A stretch of DNA of 64,000 nt from an uncultured Lachnospiraceae bacterium (lineage in GTDB: Bacteria > Bacillota > Clostridia > Lachnospirales > Lachnospiraceae). The notes beneath the pieces were generated by a model. The model was given only the letters and a program-made list of their open reading frames with translations, was not told where the DNA came from and did not search any database. Below, in pieces: positions 25,905 through 35,549 of this stretch. Made by a program: the position numbers and the translations under genes. The DNA lies in the NCBI GenBank assembly GCA_947625775.1, contig CANQPM010000004.1:1-64000 (forward strand), in the 5' to 3' direction. Positions within the stretch are counted from its first letter, which is position 1. Each line of letters starts with the position of its first letter.

Positions 25905-27056
25905 ATGGGCCAGTATACCTATACCCTGAATCCCCACAGGGAGATAGAAGAAACGCATACATACAAGCAGAGCGATCTGGAAAAAATGACGACATTTCAC
26001 CTGCGGGAAATATGCAGAAAAGAGCGTTTAGTGGTATCTTCTGCCAAAAATGAGGACAAGGACGGGCTGATCCGCTTGATTATGCGTTTTCGGGGACAGA
26101 AGGAATACAGGCATATCGGAGAATTCTGTGAAGGTGGTCTTGAGCGGATTCAGGAATTTTTGGATCAGCAGAAAATCTGGTTTTTGGAAGAGCCGGAGGT
26201 GAACATTCCGGGAACGCTGACGATTTTCCATGACACGGAGATGAATGAGCTGGATGATTATCAGGTAAAGTCAGAGAAAAAACTTTACTGCGGGAATCTG
26301 CTGTTGGTGGATGAGGCACTAAGAGTCTATACCTGTTTTTACATTGAGGAAAGGGGGGATACTGCCTATCTCTTTAAGGGAAAGAGTATGCCGGTACATC
26401 CGCTGGAAAAGCATCAGTATTCCATCCTGTATTTCCCTAATGAGGCAGTATCTGAGTTTCTGTATGACTGTTATTATGGAAATCCTGTTTCCGTGCCCGG
26501 TCACACGGAGGCAGTCCGTATTCCCCTTTTAGATGTTTTGGAAAGGCAGATTCCTGAGGCGGACCTGCCGCTTGTGATAGATTTTGGAAGTTCCAACACC
26601 ACCATGGGAATCTGTCTGCCGGACGGGAGCATCCAGATTGCGACGGCAAAAGGGAAGACAATCATTCCCAGTGTGATTGGTGTTCGGGAAAAGGCAGGAG
26701 GAGAAACGGAGTTTCTGTTTGGTTATGAGGCGCAGGAAATGAACAGACAGAATTACCGGGATGAAGATGTTGCAGTTTTTTATGACATTAAACGCTGGAT
26801 TAGCGATGCAGATCGGGTGGAGAGTGTCATCCTGAAAAGCGGGTACAAATATCAGTATCCCAGAAAAGAGATGCTCAGGGCTTATTTTGACAGTCTGTTT
26901 GAGATGGCGCGCCAGCAATTCAAGTGTAGCTTTACGAATATCCAGCTTTTGGCGCCTATCCGCCAGAAGGAGAAATTCCGCAGATTGTTTACGGAACTGC
27001 TTCCGGAGTATGCCGTAAAAGCTTATGCAAAAGGGCATTTCGCTGAGAATTGCTAA
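25905..27056 (+). CDS. Actin/Hsp70-fold ATPase-like protein, apparently C-terminally truncated
   Basis: The 383-residue protein has an N-terminal ~215-residue unknown domain, then the phosphate-1 loop of the actin/Hsp70 fold, V-I-D-F-G-S-S-N-T-T-M-G-I (about 226-238). The ATPase domain breaks off after K-A-Y-A-K-G-H-F-A-E-N-C, long before the second phosphate loop and adenosine motif. Full-length relatives in such clusters are, to my knowledge, much longer, so a deletion is likely. It follows the sheath-like gene by 35 bases. ATPase activity is improbable in this form. Confidence 0.55.
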   Translation: MGQYTYTLNPHREIEETHTYKQSDLEKMTTFHLREICRKERLVVSSAKNEDKDGLIRLIMRFRGQKEYRHIGEFCEGGLERIQEFLDQQKIWFLEEPEVNIPGTLTIFHDTEMNELDDYQVKSEKKLYCGNLLLVDEALRVYTCFYIEERGDTAYLFKGKSMPVHPLEKHQYSILYFPNEAVSEFLYDCYYGNPVSVPGHTEAVRIPLLDVLERQIPEADLPLVIDFGSSNTTMGICLPDGSIQIATAKGKTIIPSVIGVREKAGGETEFLFGYEAQEMNRQNYRDEDVAVFYDIKRWISDADRVESVILKSGYKYQYPRKEMLRAYFDSLFEMARQQFKCSFTNIQLLAPIRQKEKFRRLFTELLPEYAVKAYAKGHFAENC

Positions 27057-27089
27057 ATCTCACATGGATAAAAGAAGGAGGCGGCAGGT

Positions 27090-27704
27090 ATGGAAAAAGA
27101 GATGGATTTGTCCATAGCACGGTTCATAAAGGAGTATTGGGAACGGGAAGAAGCGGAAGAACGGGAACGTCTGCGAAAGCAGTATGATCCCAAGGAGCGG
27201 ATTACTTATACCTTGGAGGAGCTGATAGAAGGGGTAAAGAGTGGACACCAGATGCTGTATACCCTGCCTTTGGAGTTTGAACCGAGGAAGCTGTTAGACG
27301 GAAAAATCGTGATTCCATACATTAAAAATTTCTTTGAGGTGGAAAGCAGCGAACCAGAGGCGGTGCTTTTTGCCGGAAATAAGAGAAAAGCTGCCTTCTC
27401 CCTGTCGGGCGCACCCTGTAAGAAGATGGCGCAGTCTATGGATCAGTGGATTGCTGAGACAAGGGCGCGGTTTAAGGAAATGCATTGGATCATGAAACCT
27501 GAACGTAAAAAAAGCATGGGAAACATGGAGTACTTCTGCTTCGCAATGCCCACCTCAGAGGGAAGGCTGTACAATGTTATGTTCCGTTTTCATAAAGATG
27601 GATGGTTATATGCGGGAGTGCTGAATTGCCCGGAGGAAGAGCGAAAAGGTATGGGACTTCTTTTGGAAGCCATGGTTTATGTGATACAGGAAATGAATGG
27701 CTAG
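27090..27704 (+). CDS. Injection-cluster protein of unknown function (204 aa)
   Basis: A charged N-terminal helix (about 5-35, rich in Glu/Arg) precedes a beta-rich C-terminal domain ending G-L-L-L-E-A-M-V-Y-V-I-Q-E-M. That domain vaguely recalls the PsbP/DcrB fold seen in some injection accessory proteins. I cannot assign a family. AGGAGGCGG is positioned before the ATG. It stands between the ATPase-like gene and the first spike gene in one operon. Confidence 0.55.
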   Translation: MEKEMDLSIARFIKEYWEREEAEERERLRKQYDPKERITYTLEELIEGVKSGHQMLYTLPLEFEPRKLLDGKIVIPYIKNFFEVESSEPEAVLFAGNKRKAAFSLSGAPCKKMAQSMDQWIAETRARFKEMHWIMKPERKKSMGNMEYFCFAMPTSEGRLYNVMFRFHKDGWLYAGVLNCPEEERKGMGLLLEAMVYVIQEMNG

Positions 27705-27718
27705 GAGGTGGTTTAAGT

Positions 27719-29116
27719 ATGGATGCGATTGCTTATGGACAGCTTATGCTGATGCTGGGCGATACAGCAATGACGGTATTCCAGCTTGTAATCAGGGAAA
27801 ATCCAGGGAGTCATGGTACTTTGTCTGCAACTCTGGCAGTGGAAGAGGGGGCGAAGGACTATCTCTTATATGAGGAAAATTCCAGCGTAGCATTATTTGT
27901 CATACAGGGTAAAGAACTAAAACCGCTGTTTTTCGGCATTGTCACTGACATGAGTGTGAAGACCAGCGGAAAACAGTGCACCGTATACCTGAAGGCAGTA
28001 ACGGGAAGCTGCCAAATGGATTTTTTTGCACAGAACCGCTCTTTTCAGGATACGGCATTAACTTCCCATCAGCTGGTGGAAAAAGTGATGGAACCGTATA
28101 AAGAACAAAGCAAAGTCTTATTTTCCATTCCGGATGAGGAACTGGGCCAGATTATGGTTCAGTACCAGGAGACGGATTGGGCGTTCTTAAACCGTATTTT
28201 ATCGAGATATGGCATCCGGGCTTATATTGACAGTGCAAAGCTCGGTATCTGTCTGCGGGCGGGGCTTATGGATACGGAGGAGGATGCGGATTGGGATCGT
28301 CTCCCCTATAAAGTGACGCGGGATACGGCGCCTGCAGATGCAGAAAGGACGCTGAAGGGGCAGTTATGCTATGAGGTGGAGGCATATGACATCTTCCCAT
28401 TGGGCGAAAAGGTACGCTTCCACGATCAGGAGCTTTATATCGGAAAAATAACCAGAAGCATCCGACAGGGACTTTTGGTCAGCAGCTACAGCCTGTACTT
28501 TCAGGAGGGGCTTACTGTTCCTGTACAGGAGAATCCATATCTCAGCGGAGTATCGATCAATGGAACGGTGGCGGGCGTAAAGAGAAATACAGTTCAGGTA
28601 AAGCTGGAAACAGATGTATTGGAGAAGTGCAAAAAACAGTATTTTTTCCCGTTTTCCACAGTAGCGGCATCCCCGGACGGAAGCGGGTGGTATTGTATGC
28701 CAAAAGCAGGCGACCGCGTTCGTATTTTTTTCCCGACAGATGACGAGAGCGAAGGGTATGCGATTGCCAATATTATGGGGGAATCTGCGCCGGCGCAGGG
28801 AAGCTCCATGGAAAATCCTGATGCAAAGGACATTACAATGCCGGACGGCAAGGCCGTCAGATTCGTTTCAGGAGGAATTCAGCTTGCGGTAGGAGAAGAT
28901 AAAGGAACAGTTACCCTGACAAATGACGGAAAAGCAGAAATCCGGACAGACGAGGAGATTGTAATCAGCGCGGCAGAAACAGTGTACTTCACAACGGAAG
29001 GGACAATGGAAATGACAGCAGGGACACAGATACAGATTATCAGTGATGCAGGAGGCAGTATGTGCATGACCGGAGACACAGTGCAGATTCAGGCGTCTTC
29101 CATTGAGAATAATTAA
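27719..29116 (+). CDS. VgrG/gpD-like spike protein 1
   Basis: The ~465-residue product has the two-part plan of a VgrG/Pvc8 spike. Residues 1-250 form a gp27-like base with the Q-E-T-D-W-A-F-L-N-R-I-L-S-R-Y-G motif (about 150-165). An OB-like stretch with S-P-D-G-S-G-W-Y-C-M-P (about 315-330) follows, and then a beta-helical needle of short repeats (about 400-460). Such trimers cap contractile injection tubes and carry effectors such as Rhs. AGGAGGTGG (27703-27711) fixes ATG 27719. Confidence 0.75.
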   Translation: MDAIAYGQLMLMLGDTAMTVFQLVIRENPGSHGTLSATLAVEEGAKDYLLYEENSSVALFVIQGKELKPLFFGIVTDMSVKTSGKQCTVYLKAVTGSCQMDFFAQNRSFQDTALTSHQLVEKVMEPYKEQSKVLFSIPDEELGQIMVQYQETDWAFLNRILSRYGIRAYIDSAKLGICLRAGLMDTEEDADWDRLPYKVTRDTAPADAERTLKGQLCYEVEAYDIFPLGEKVRFHDQELYIGKITRSIRQGLLVSSYSLYFQEGLTVPVQENPYLSGVSINGTVAGVKRNTVQVKLETDVLEKCKKQYFFPFSTVAASPDGSGWYCMPKAGDRVRIFFPTDDESEGYAIANIMGESAPAQGSSMENPDAKDITMPDGKAVRFVSGGIQLAVGEDKGTVTLTNDGKAEIRTDEEIVISAAETVYFTTEGTMEMTAGTQIQIISDAGGSMCMTGDTVQIQASSIENN

Positions 29117-29128
29117 CGGAGGTGTGCG

Positions 29129-30553
29129 GTGTACAGCTTACACGATATTAATGTAACAGGATTCCCTATAAACGAATTGCTGGAATGTGAGATTGAATCC
29201 CGGATAGGTGAGCACAGTACGCTTTCGCTGCTTGCTTATGCAGAGGGGGAGGATGTGCTTTATGAACTGCCAGACTGCCAGGAGATAACCATATGCCTGG
29301 GGAAAGAAGCGGAAAGGAGAATCCTTTTTTCCGGTATCGTGACGAATGTGCAGATGTCAGAGCAGGGGCAGATGAAAACAGTTCAGGTCAAGGCAAAAAG
29401 CCGGAGCTGGCTTATGGACCGGACGAAATATTCCCGCTCTTTTCAGGATACGAAAATGACATACAGGGCTCTGGTAAAAGAAGTGCTTGATTATTATAAA
29501 GAGGAAGGCAGTGAAGAAGAGCAATGTGACATAATCTGCCAGGGAGCGGATCAGGAGACAGGAAGCCTGTACATCCAATATGAAGAGACGGATTGGGAAT
29601 TCCTGAAAAGGGTGCTTTCCGTGGCAGGGTTGGCTGTTACACCGGACAGCCGGCAGGATAAGCTAAAGCTGTATGTCGGCGTGCCGGAACTTGCGGAGGA
29701 GGAAATGTCCTGCCATGTATTGGAAATAGACAAGGATATGGGGTCTTACTATCTTTTGAAGGCAAACGGGCGGGATGTCCGCGCGGCAGATTTTACCCGC
29801 TACCGGATTGCATCCGGACAGACGCTGGGGGTATTTGAGACCGTTTCCATACAGGGAAGAAAGCTGACGGTATTTTCCAGCAGATATATTTTTAAGAATC
29901 AGGAGATGCTGGGCATTTATGGCCTGCAAAGTCCTCTGGGACTGAAACGGGCTGCCTCCTATCCCATGCATCTGATCGGCGTGGCCCTGACGGGAAAGGT
30001 GCTCCATGTGTCTGGCACAAAAATACAGGCTGCGCTTGAAATTGACAAGAGCCATGTGGAGAGGGCAGTATTCTGGTTTCCTTTCTCAACCCTGTCAGCT
30101 TCCCCGGATGGGAGCGGGTGGTATTGTATGCCGGAAGAAGGGGACGACGTGCGCATTTATTTTCCTTCCAAGCAGGAAAAGGAGGCTGTGGCGCTCAGCG
30201 CTGTCAGCAGCTATGATGCTTCCCAGGCAGGCGGAGAGGACAGGATGAGTGACCCAAACAGCCGGTATCTGAGGACAAAAGCGGGGCAGGAACTGGCACT
30301 GGCGCCGGATCATATCAAGCTTTCCTGCGGGAAAAAGGCATCCTCGGTAATGATTGATACAGATGGAAAGGTTACGGTACAGGCGCAGACTATGGTACAG
30401 GCAACTGCAGAAACCAGCGTGACCCTTTATGCTGAGGAAGAAATCAATATTCATGTAAAAGAGCAGTTTGTCGCCCAGAGTACAGATGGCGGACAGATTA
30501 TCTTTGACAGCGGAAATATCTATATCAGAGGCACACAGGTTAACTTTGATTAA
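29129..30553 (+). CDS. VgrG/gpD-like spike protein 2
   Basis: The 474-residue protein is paralogous to the preceding one: Y-E-E-T-D-W-E-F-L-K-R-V-L-S near 148-162, the same S-P-D-G-S-G-W-Y-C-M-P block near 325, and a repetitive beta-helical C-terminus. It starts at GTG 29129 with GGAGGTG seven bases upstream. Two adjacent spike genes suggest a heteromeric or alternative-cargo spike. The pair is translationally close (12-base gap). Confidence 0.75.
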   Translation: MYSLHDINVTGFPINELLECEIESRIGEHSTLSLLAYAEGEDVLYELPDCQEITICLGKEAERRILFSGIVTNVQMSEQGQMKTVQVKAKSRSWLMDRTKYSRSFQDTKMTYRALVKEVLDYYKEEGSEEEQCDIICQGADQETGSLYIQYEETDWEFLKRVLSVAGLAVTPDSRQDKLKLYVGVPELAEEEMSCHVLEIDKDMGSYYLLKANGRDVRAADFTRYRIASGQTLGVFETVSIQGRKLTVFSSRYIFKNQEMLGIYGLQSPLGLKRAASYPMHLIGVALTGKVLHVSGTKIQAALEIDKSHVERAVFWFPFSTLSASPDGSGWYCMPEEGDDVRIYFPSKQEKEAVALSAVSSYDASQAGGEDRMSDPNSRYLRTKAGQELALAPDHIKLSCGKKASSVMIDTDGKVTVQAQTMVQATAETSVTLYAEEEINIHVKEQFVAQSTDGGQIIFDSGNIYIRGTQVNFD

Positions 30554-30575
30554 TTAGTATTGGAGGCGGACGCAG

Positions 30576-31547
30576 ATGGAAAGAGAGACGGCTTTGCAAA
30601 GCTACCGGGAGGCGGTATCCGGGAAGATAGAGGATTTTCGCAGCAATATGGAAAAACATCTTCTGGAGCATGCCGAATATCTGGAAAATATGGTGAAATC
30701 AGGCATGGATCTTTTGGGGGAACAGATGAAAAAGCAGGAAAAAGAGTATGTCTGCTTTTTGTATAGTTCTGTGCTGAAGACAGACCTGATTGCTGGTAAG
30801 TATCGCATTTTCTTCCATGGTCTTGACATGCGATGGTATCTGGATGAGGAGCCCGCGGAGGTGTATGTGGATGCGGCAGAATTATTTGAGCCGCTTGACC
30901 GTCTGCGTAATGCGCTGGAAGAGGCAGACAGCGGTTATGGGGGAGCCGTAAGCAGCTATGATATTCAAAACCTGCTCTTTGAAGAGCTGCCGCTCATGGA
31001 CAGCATGATCTGTCAGATCCTCCGTTACCGTCTGCGTGACTGGGAAACAAAGGGGATTTTTGATAAAGTGGCCCACTCGCCCTATTGGCTCTTAAAGTGG
31101 GGGGAATACCGTGACAGGGCGGAATTCCTGCTCCAGACAGACCGTGTGGAAAAGCCTGACTCGGCATGGAAGGAAGAATTGAAGAAAGCAGCGCACGATC
31201 CCGAAAAGATGGTGTTCAGCTATTGGTACAAAGGGAAATGCCAGGGGAAAAATCCACAGAATCTGGATATGCGGTTTATTACCTTCGAGGACTGCAAGGT
31301 GCAGGATGTAAAGTTTGAAAACTGTAACATGGAAGGAAGCCGGTTTCCCCAAAGCAGGATCAGCGGGTGCAGTTTTGAAGGCTGCAATTTAAGCGGTGCG
31401 GACTTCAGAAACTGTAGTTTTGAAAATACATCCTTTGCGGGAGCGGAGCTTACAGCAGCTGTTTTTCCGGCAGAGAGCATTCCTTTTCTGGAGATCAGCG
31501 CACAGCAGCTCCAGTCGGTTCAGATATACAGGGAGGAACAGGCATGA
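30576..31547 (+). CDS. Pentapeptide-repeat protein of the injection operon
   Basis: The 323-residue protein has an N-terminal helical part (residues 1-60) and a mixed middle domain. About a dozen pentapeptide-type repeats follow (around 232-300: F-E-D-C-K, F-E-N-C-N, F-E-G-C-N, L-S-G-A-D-F, F-E-N-T-S-F), which fold into a right-handed quadrilateral helix. It overlaps the next gene by four bases (ATGA), so the two are translationally coupled. An adaptor or chaperone role for an effector is inferred from position. Confidence 0.65.
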   Translation: MERETALQSYREAVSGKIEDFRSNMEKHLLEHAEYLENMVKSGMDLLGEQMKKQEKEYVCFLYSSVLKTDLIAGKYRIFFHGLDMRWYLDEEPAEVYVDAAELFEPLDRLRNALEEADSGYGGAVSSYDIQNLLFEELPLMDSMICQILRYRLRDWETKGIFDKVAHSPYWLLKWGEYRDRAEFLLQTDRVEKPDSAWKEELKKAAHDPEKMVFSYWYKGKCQGKNPQNLDMRFITFEDCKVQDVKFENCNMEGSRFPQSRISGCSFEGCNLSGADFRNCSFENTSFAGAELTAAVFPAESIPFLEISAQQLQSVQIYREEQA

Positions 31548-33706
31548 GATATTTTTTCATCCAGCAGGACAAGGAACTGCCCTGTGCGATCCAGTACCGG
31601 GATTTTGACATCAACGGAGGGCGTCATGTGTTCTCAAAACAAGATGCAGGGCGGCTGAACGACAGCGTCGTTTTGTACCTGAAAGGAAGCGGAAGAGAAG
31701 CCAGATGGGATTTCCTGCAGTGTCCGGTGACAATGTTTGACGAGCGGTTCAGGGATATTCTGGAGGCGTATGAGCCGGGGCTCTTTTTTCAGGAGGTAGT
31801 CCTGATCCACAAGGAAAATGCCCTGCAGTATCAATATGTACATACCCTCATGGAGCAGGTGGATGCCGTCTCGGATAAAACCGAATATTATCCGAACGGA
31901 ACTGTGAAACGGCTGGTTTTGGATTCTTCCAAGATTGGCAGGCATAATCTGTTCCTGCTGGGAGGGAGCCACAGAAAAGATCCGATTGTCAGTCTCGCAC
32001 TGGCGGAAAGCCTGCTGCGCCGGCAGTCGATCGGGATCTGCCTTGAAGAAGTGGAGGTGGATTATAAAAATGAAACGGAGATCAAAGACCCTGCAGGAGT
32101 ATGCACCCGTTACGAGTATGACATCTTAGGCAGGCGGAGCCGTATTTATAACGATGAGGGGCTGGAAGTGCGCTACGGCTATGACGCACTGAACCGTATC
32201 AGCAGAATCCATTATGGCAACGGCGTGGAAACTGCCTATGCCTATGATGGCGACGGCAATATCAGCAGGTTAGAAACCAAGGCAGGAGAAAAAGTTCTGC
32301 TCTCCTTTGCATACCAGTATGACGGCAACGGGAACCGTACAGCGAAGGCAGGTACACAGGCAGGACTTGGTGGCATTACTGTTGGGAATAATACCTTGGA
32401 TATTTCCTATAGCTATGACATTCGGGGACAGCTTTTGGAAGAACGCAGGAACGGCGGTTCTGTTTCTTATGCCTATGACAAGGCGGGAAACAGGATCAGG
32501 AAGACAGACGCCAAAGGCGCAACCCTATACCGGTTTAACGGGAAAAATCAGCTGATTGAAACAGAAAATAATAATAGCAAAAATCAGTTTACATATGACA
32601 GACAGGGCGGTATAGTAGAAGAGAAGAACGTTGCGGGTATTCGGCTGTTCTCCTATAACAGCCGCCACCAGCAGACAAAAGTGGAGACTGAGAACGGCAG
32701 TGTGCAGGAGAACCTTTATGATGTAGCGAATCTGCGCTTTGAACTGTTGGAGAACGGCAGGCGCACAGGGTTTGTATATCACAACGGCGAGCTTCTGCAT
32801 GAGGAAGGAGGGGATGAAAGCCAGACAAGCTATCATTTAGGGGCAGGGATTGATGCACTGCAAAGAGGGCAGGATCTGTCTTATTACCACCGTGATGAGC
32901 AGTTTAGCACGGCATTCATTACAGGTGCAGACAGGGAAATCCAAAACAGCTACCTTTATGATGCCTTTGGCGATGAATTAGAGGTAAAGGAACAACTCCA
33001 AAACCGAATCCGTTATACAGGGCAGCAGTATGATGACCTGACAGTGCAGTATTATCTGCGTGCAAGGTACTATAATCCTGTGCTTGGGCGGTTTATGCAG
33101 GAGGATGTGTACCAGGGTGATGGACTGAATCTGTATGCGTACTGTGGGAATAATCCAGTAGTGTATTATGATCCGAGCGGATATGCAAAAGCACCACAAC
33201 AGTCAGGAGATGGATGTCCACCAAATGGAAAAGTTGCAGAGAACGAAAACGATAAGGGGGATTATTATCAAGATAGCAATGGAGATTGGCATAGACCAAA
33301 CGGCGAATATGCATCAAATGCAGAAGTAGGTCTACCAGAACCGCAAAGTCATACAGGAGGAGAGAGAGGAGGAAGATTAGGAAGTCCAGAAACGAGGGCG
33401 CAGAATGGTGAAATAGCCACATATTTAGAAGAAAATGGATATACAATTACAGGCGGTGGAAATAGATTGCCAGAAGAATATTTACCTGGTGTAGATGGTG
33501 GAAATAAAGGAAGCAATTATATAGATGTCACAGCACAGAAAGGAGATGAAACCATTAGAATTAACACAGTAGATACATATGCCGATGGAACGCCTACTGC
33601 TCGAGAATTGAATGCTGCAAACTCGATAATGGAAAAAATAGATGGGGTACTTATTTTGATTCCTAAAGGTGCGGGCACAGGAGATTTGCCTAATAGGATT
33701 AACTGA
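31544..33706 (+). CDS. Chimera: immunity-like (DUF1629-like) domain fused to Rhs core and a nuclease-like toxin tip (module 1)
   Basis: Residues 1-185 form a globular domain resembling DUF1629/Imm11-type proteins. At residue ~186 (T-E-I-K-D-P-A-G) the sequence switches in frame to Rhs/YD repeats. The standard Rhs boundary (R-Y-Y-N-P-V-L-G-R-F ... D-P-S-G-Y) is near residue 540. The tip (about 548-720) ends in a domain with Y-I-D-V-T-A-Q-K and I-R-I-N-T-V-D-T-Y-A-D-G, reminiscent of PD-(D/E)XK-type nuclease toxins. The Rhs N-terminal export region is missing. This is the only Rhs copy still joined to the injection operon. Confidence 0.7.
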   Translation: MRYFFIQQDKELPCAIQYRDFDINGGRHVFSKQDAGRLNDSVVLYLKGSGREARWDFLQCPVTMFDERFRDILEAYEPGLFFQEVVLIHKENALQYQYVHTLMEQVDAVSDKTEYYPNGTVKRLVLDSSKIGRHNLFLLGGSHRKDPIVSLALAESLLRRQSIGICLEEVEVDYKNETEIKDPAGVCTRYEYDILGRRSRIYNDEGLEVRYGYDALNRISRIHYGNGVETAYAYDGDGNISRLETKAGEKVLLSFAYQYDGNGNRTAKAGTQAGLGGITVGNNTLDISYSYDIRGQLLEERRNGGSVSYAYDKAGNRIRKTDAKGATLYRFNGKNQLIETENNNSKNQFTYDRQGGIVEEKNVAGIRLFSYNSRHQQTKVETENGSVQENLYDVANLRFELLENGRRTGFVYHNGELLHEEGGDESQTSYHLGAGIDALQRGQDLSYYHRDEQFSTAFITGADREIQNSYLYDAFGDELEVKEQLQNRIRYTGQQYDDLTVQYYLRARYYNPVLGRFMQEDVYQGDGLNLYAYCGNNPVVYYDPSGYAKAPQQSGDGCPPNGKVAENENDKGDYYQDSNGDWHRPNGEYASNAEVGLPEPQSHTGGERGGRLGSPETRAQNGEIATYLEENGYTITGGGNRLPEEYLPGVDGGNKGSNYIDVTAQKGDETIRINTVDTYADGTPTARELNAANSIMEKIDGVLILIPKGAGTGDLPNRIN

Positions 33707-33805
33707 TTTGCAAAAGGCATAATCTTTTAGTAGCTCAAGATAAAATGTGTCTCAAGATACGTGTTGAACGTTCGCCATTTTTCGTGAAATAAATGGTTGT
33801 GAAAA

Positions 33806-33839
33806 GAGTTTTTGGGGGGATTCCCCCCCCCCCCAACTC
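33806..33839 (+). repeat. G6/C12 homopolymer hairpin
   Basis: GAGTT, TTT, six G (33814-33819), ATT, twelve C (33823-33834), AACTC: a near-perfect palindrome built of homopolymers. It lies in the 334-bp gap between the first toxin and its putative immunity gene; nothing else is recognisable in that gap. Confidence 0.7.
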
Positions 33840-34040
33840 TTGGAAATCTTGTCAGAAGCTAAATTAAATGGATAATTCACTTTCTAACAAAGCCTACATG
33901 GCGGATATTTCAATGTGTAAAATTTCTGCAAATTGAGGTTTTAATAAAAATCTGCAGATACGAAATAAAATGTAACTATTTGAAATTTGTTCTACATAAA
34001 GTTTTCATATAAAAATAGGAGGAGAGTATAGAGAAAAGAC

Positions 34041-34577
34041 ATGAGTAAAACTTTGTATTTTTTTATGAATAAAGATGATTTAATGAATATGTCAGGTATA
34101 ATAGAAAAGCAAATAGATGTGGCCTATATAAGAAATAAAGCATATCATCAAACAAGCATCAAAGGATTTGGATCGATAACAGATTTTCCTGACTTAGGGT
34201 TAAATATTTCTGGAAATCAGCAGAATGAAAGTTATATTGTTATTGAAAAAAAATGTAATATTAATTGGAGAAAAGTAAAACAAAAAAATAATGATTATAG
34301 GTATTTTGTGGATCAAGCTGAGAATCCTGATTCAATTGTATTCTGGCCAGGAGGATTTTATAATAAGGAGAATTTAATATGTGGTCATATAGGTACTATA
34401 AGCGATACTGATGAATCGAAAAAGATATTTAAGTGTTTTGAAAAAAGCATTAAAAAAATATGTAGTGAAAAGCAAGGAAGATATTATTATAGTGAAAATG
34501 TAAAAGCAATGAAAAATGTTAGACTTATAACAATGAATATTAGAGAACCATTAATTTATGATATATGTATTAAGTAA
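34041..34577 (+). CDS. Putative immunity protein for module 1
   Basis: The 178-residue, lysine-rich protein of low GC sits directly after the first Rhs toxin, on the same strand, with AGGAGGAGAG upstream. It matches no family I can name. Position and base composition, sharply lower in GC than the Rhs core, are those of an immunity gene acquired with its toxin tip. It has no signal peptide, as expected for protection in the cytosol. Confidence 0.6.
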   Translation: MSKTLYFFMNKDDLMNMSGIIEKQIDVAYIRNKAYHQTSIKGFGSITDFPDLGLNISGNQQNESYIVIEKKCNINWRKVKQKNNDYRYFVDQAENPDSIVFWPGGFYNKENLICGHIGTISDTDESKKIFKCFEKSIKKICSEKQGRYYYSENVKAMKNVRLITMNIREPLIYDICIK

Positions 34578-34616
34578 TATTTTAAAGATGGCATGTTGAC
34601 TTGTGTAAAATATCAA

Positions 34617-35549
34617 TTAGGGTGCTGGGATTGACGCATTCCAAAGGGGGCAGGATTTGTCTTATTACCACCGTGATGAGCAGTTTAGCACGGCATTTAT
34701 TACAGGCAGGGATGGGAAATCCAGAACAACTACATTTATGCTGCCTTTGGCGCTGAGTCAGAGACAAATGAACAATTCTCGAACCGTATCCGTTATACAG
34801 GTCAGCAATATGATGAACTGACTGAACAGTACTATCTACGTGCAAGGTACTATAATCCTGTACTTGGGCGGTTTATGCAGGAGGATGTATACCAAGGTGA
34901 CGGATTGAATCTGTATGCATACTGTGAGAATAATCCAGTGGTGTATTATGATTCAAGTGGATATACAACACAAGCTGCGCAGCCAACATGCCCACCTACG
35001 TCTAATGTTGCCAATGGCAATGAGGAAAATAAGTATCCAGAAAGGACGCCCGAGGCACAGGCAGAGGCGCAAAAAGTAATAGATGCGAGAAATGAAATTG
35101 TGGCATCTGGAGAGAGTACAGTTAGTGCCCGTGCAGCAGCGGTATTTACTCATGAAGACGGTACAGTATCTGTTGGAGTAAGTGGTTCTCCAAATGGGCG
35201 AGGAGGTCTAGTGGACTTTGCTGAGACATTGCAAGATACATTAAACGAGGATGCAGGATATGATAAATATACAGTTTCAGGAATAGTAGATAAGGAATTA
35301 TATTCACAAATAGAGGTTCCACCACAGGGTGGAGGATGTCCTCGAGGAGTATGCGCTGAGCCCAAAGCGGCTACGGCGGCACATTATAACGATAGCCCTA
35401 TAACGGGAATGGATGTAAGGTATTTTGATGAAACAAGTAACCCATATCCACTTATAAATGCAAATTCTCCTAATCAGATGGAGTTTTGTAATACATGCAA
35501 AAGCAACGAAGAGGTGATTATGAATTATGCCAATAACAATCAACAATAA
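34617..35549 (+). pseudogene. Orphan Rhs C-terminus with deaminase-type toxin tip (module 2)
   Basis: Rhs homology starts abruptly at L-G-A-G-I-D-A (34617) with no start codon. One base is missing near 34711-34716 relative to the other copies (gggaaatcc for ggggaaatcc), shifting the frame. From about 34720 the frame is open to 35549. The tip contains C-P-R-G-V-C-A-E-P-K-A (35341 region) and C-N-T-C, the C-A-E ... C-x-x-C zinc site of YwqJ/BURPS-type nucleic-acid deaminase toxins. It is a silent cassette unless recombined onto a full Rhs. Confidence 0.7.

Noticed and set aside
27602-27718. N-terminal extension of the first spike protein
   Set aside because: It overlaps the preceding gene in another frame; AGGAGGTGG at 27703 clearly serves ATG 27719.
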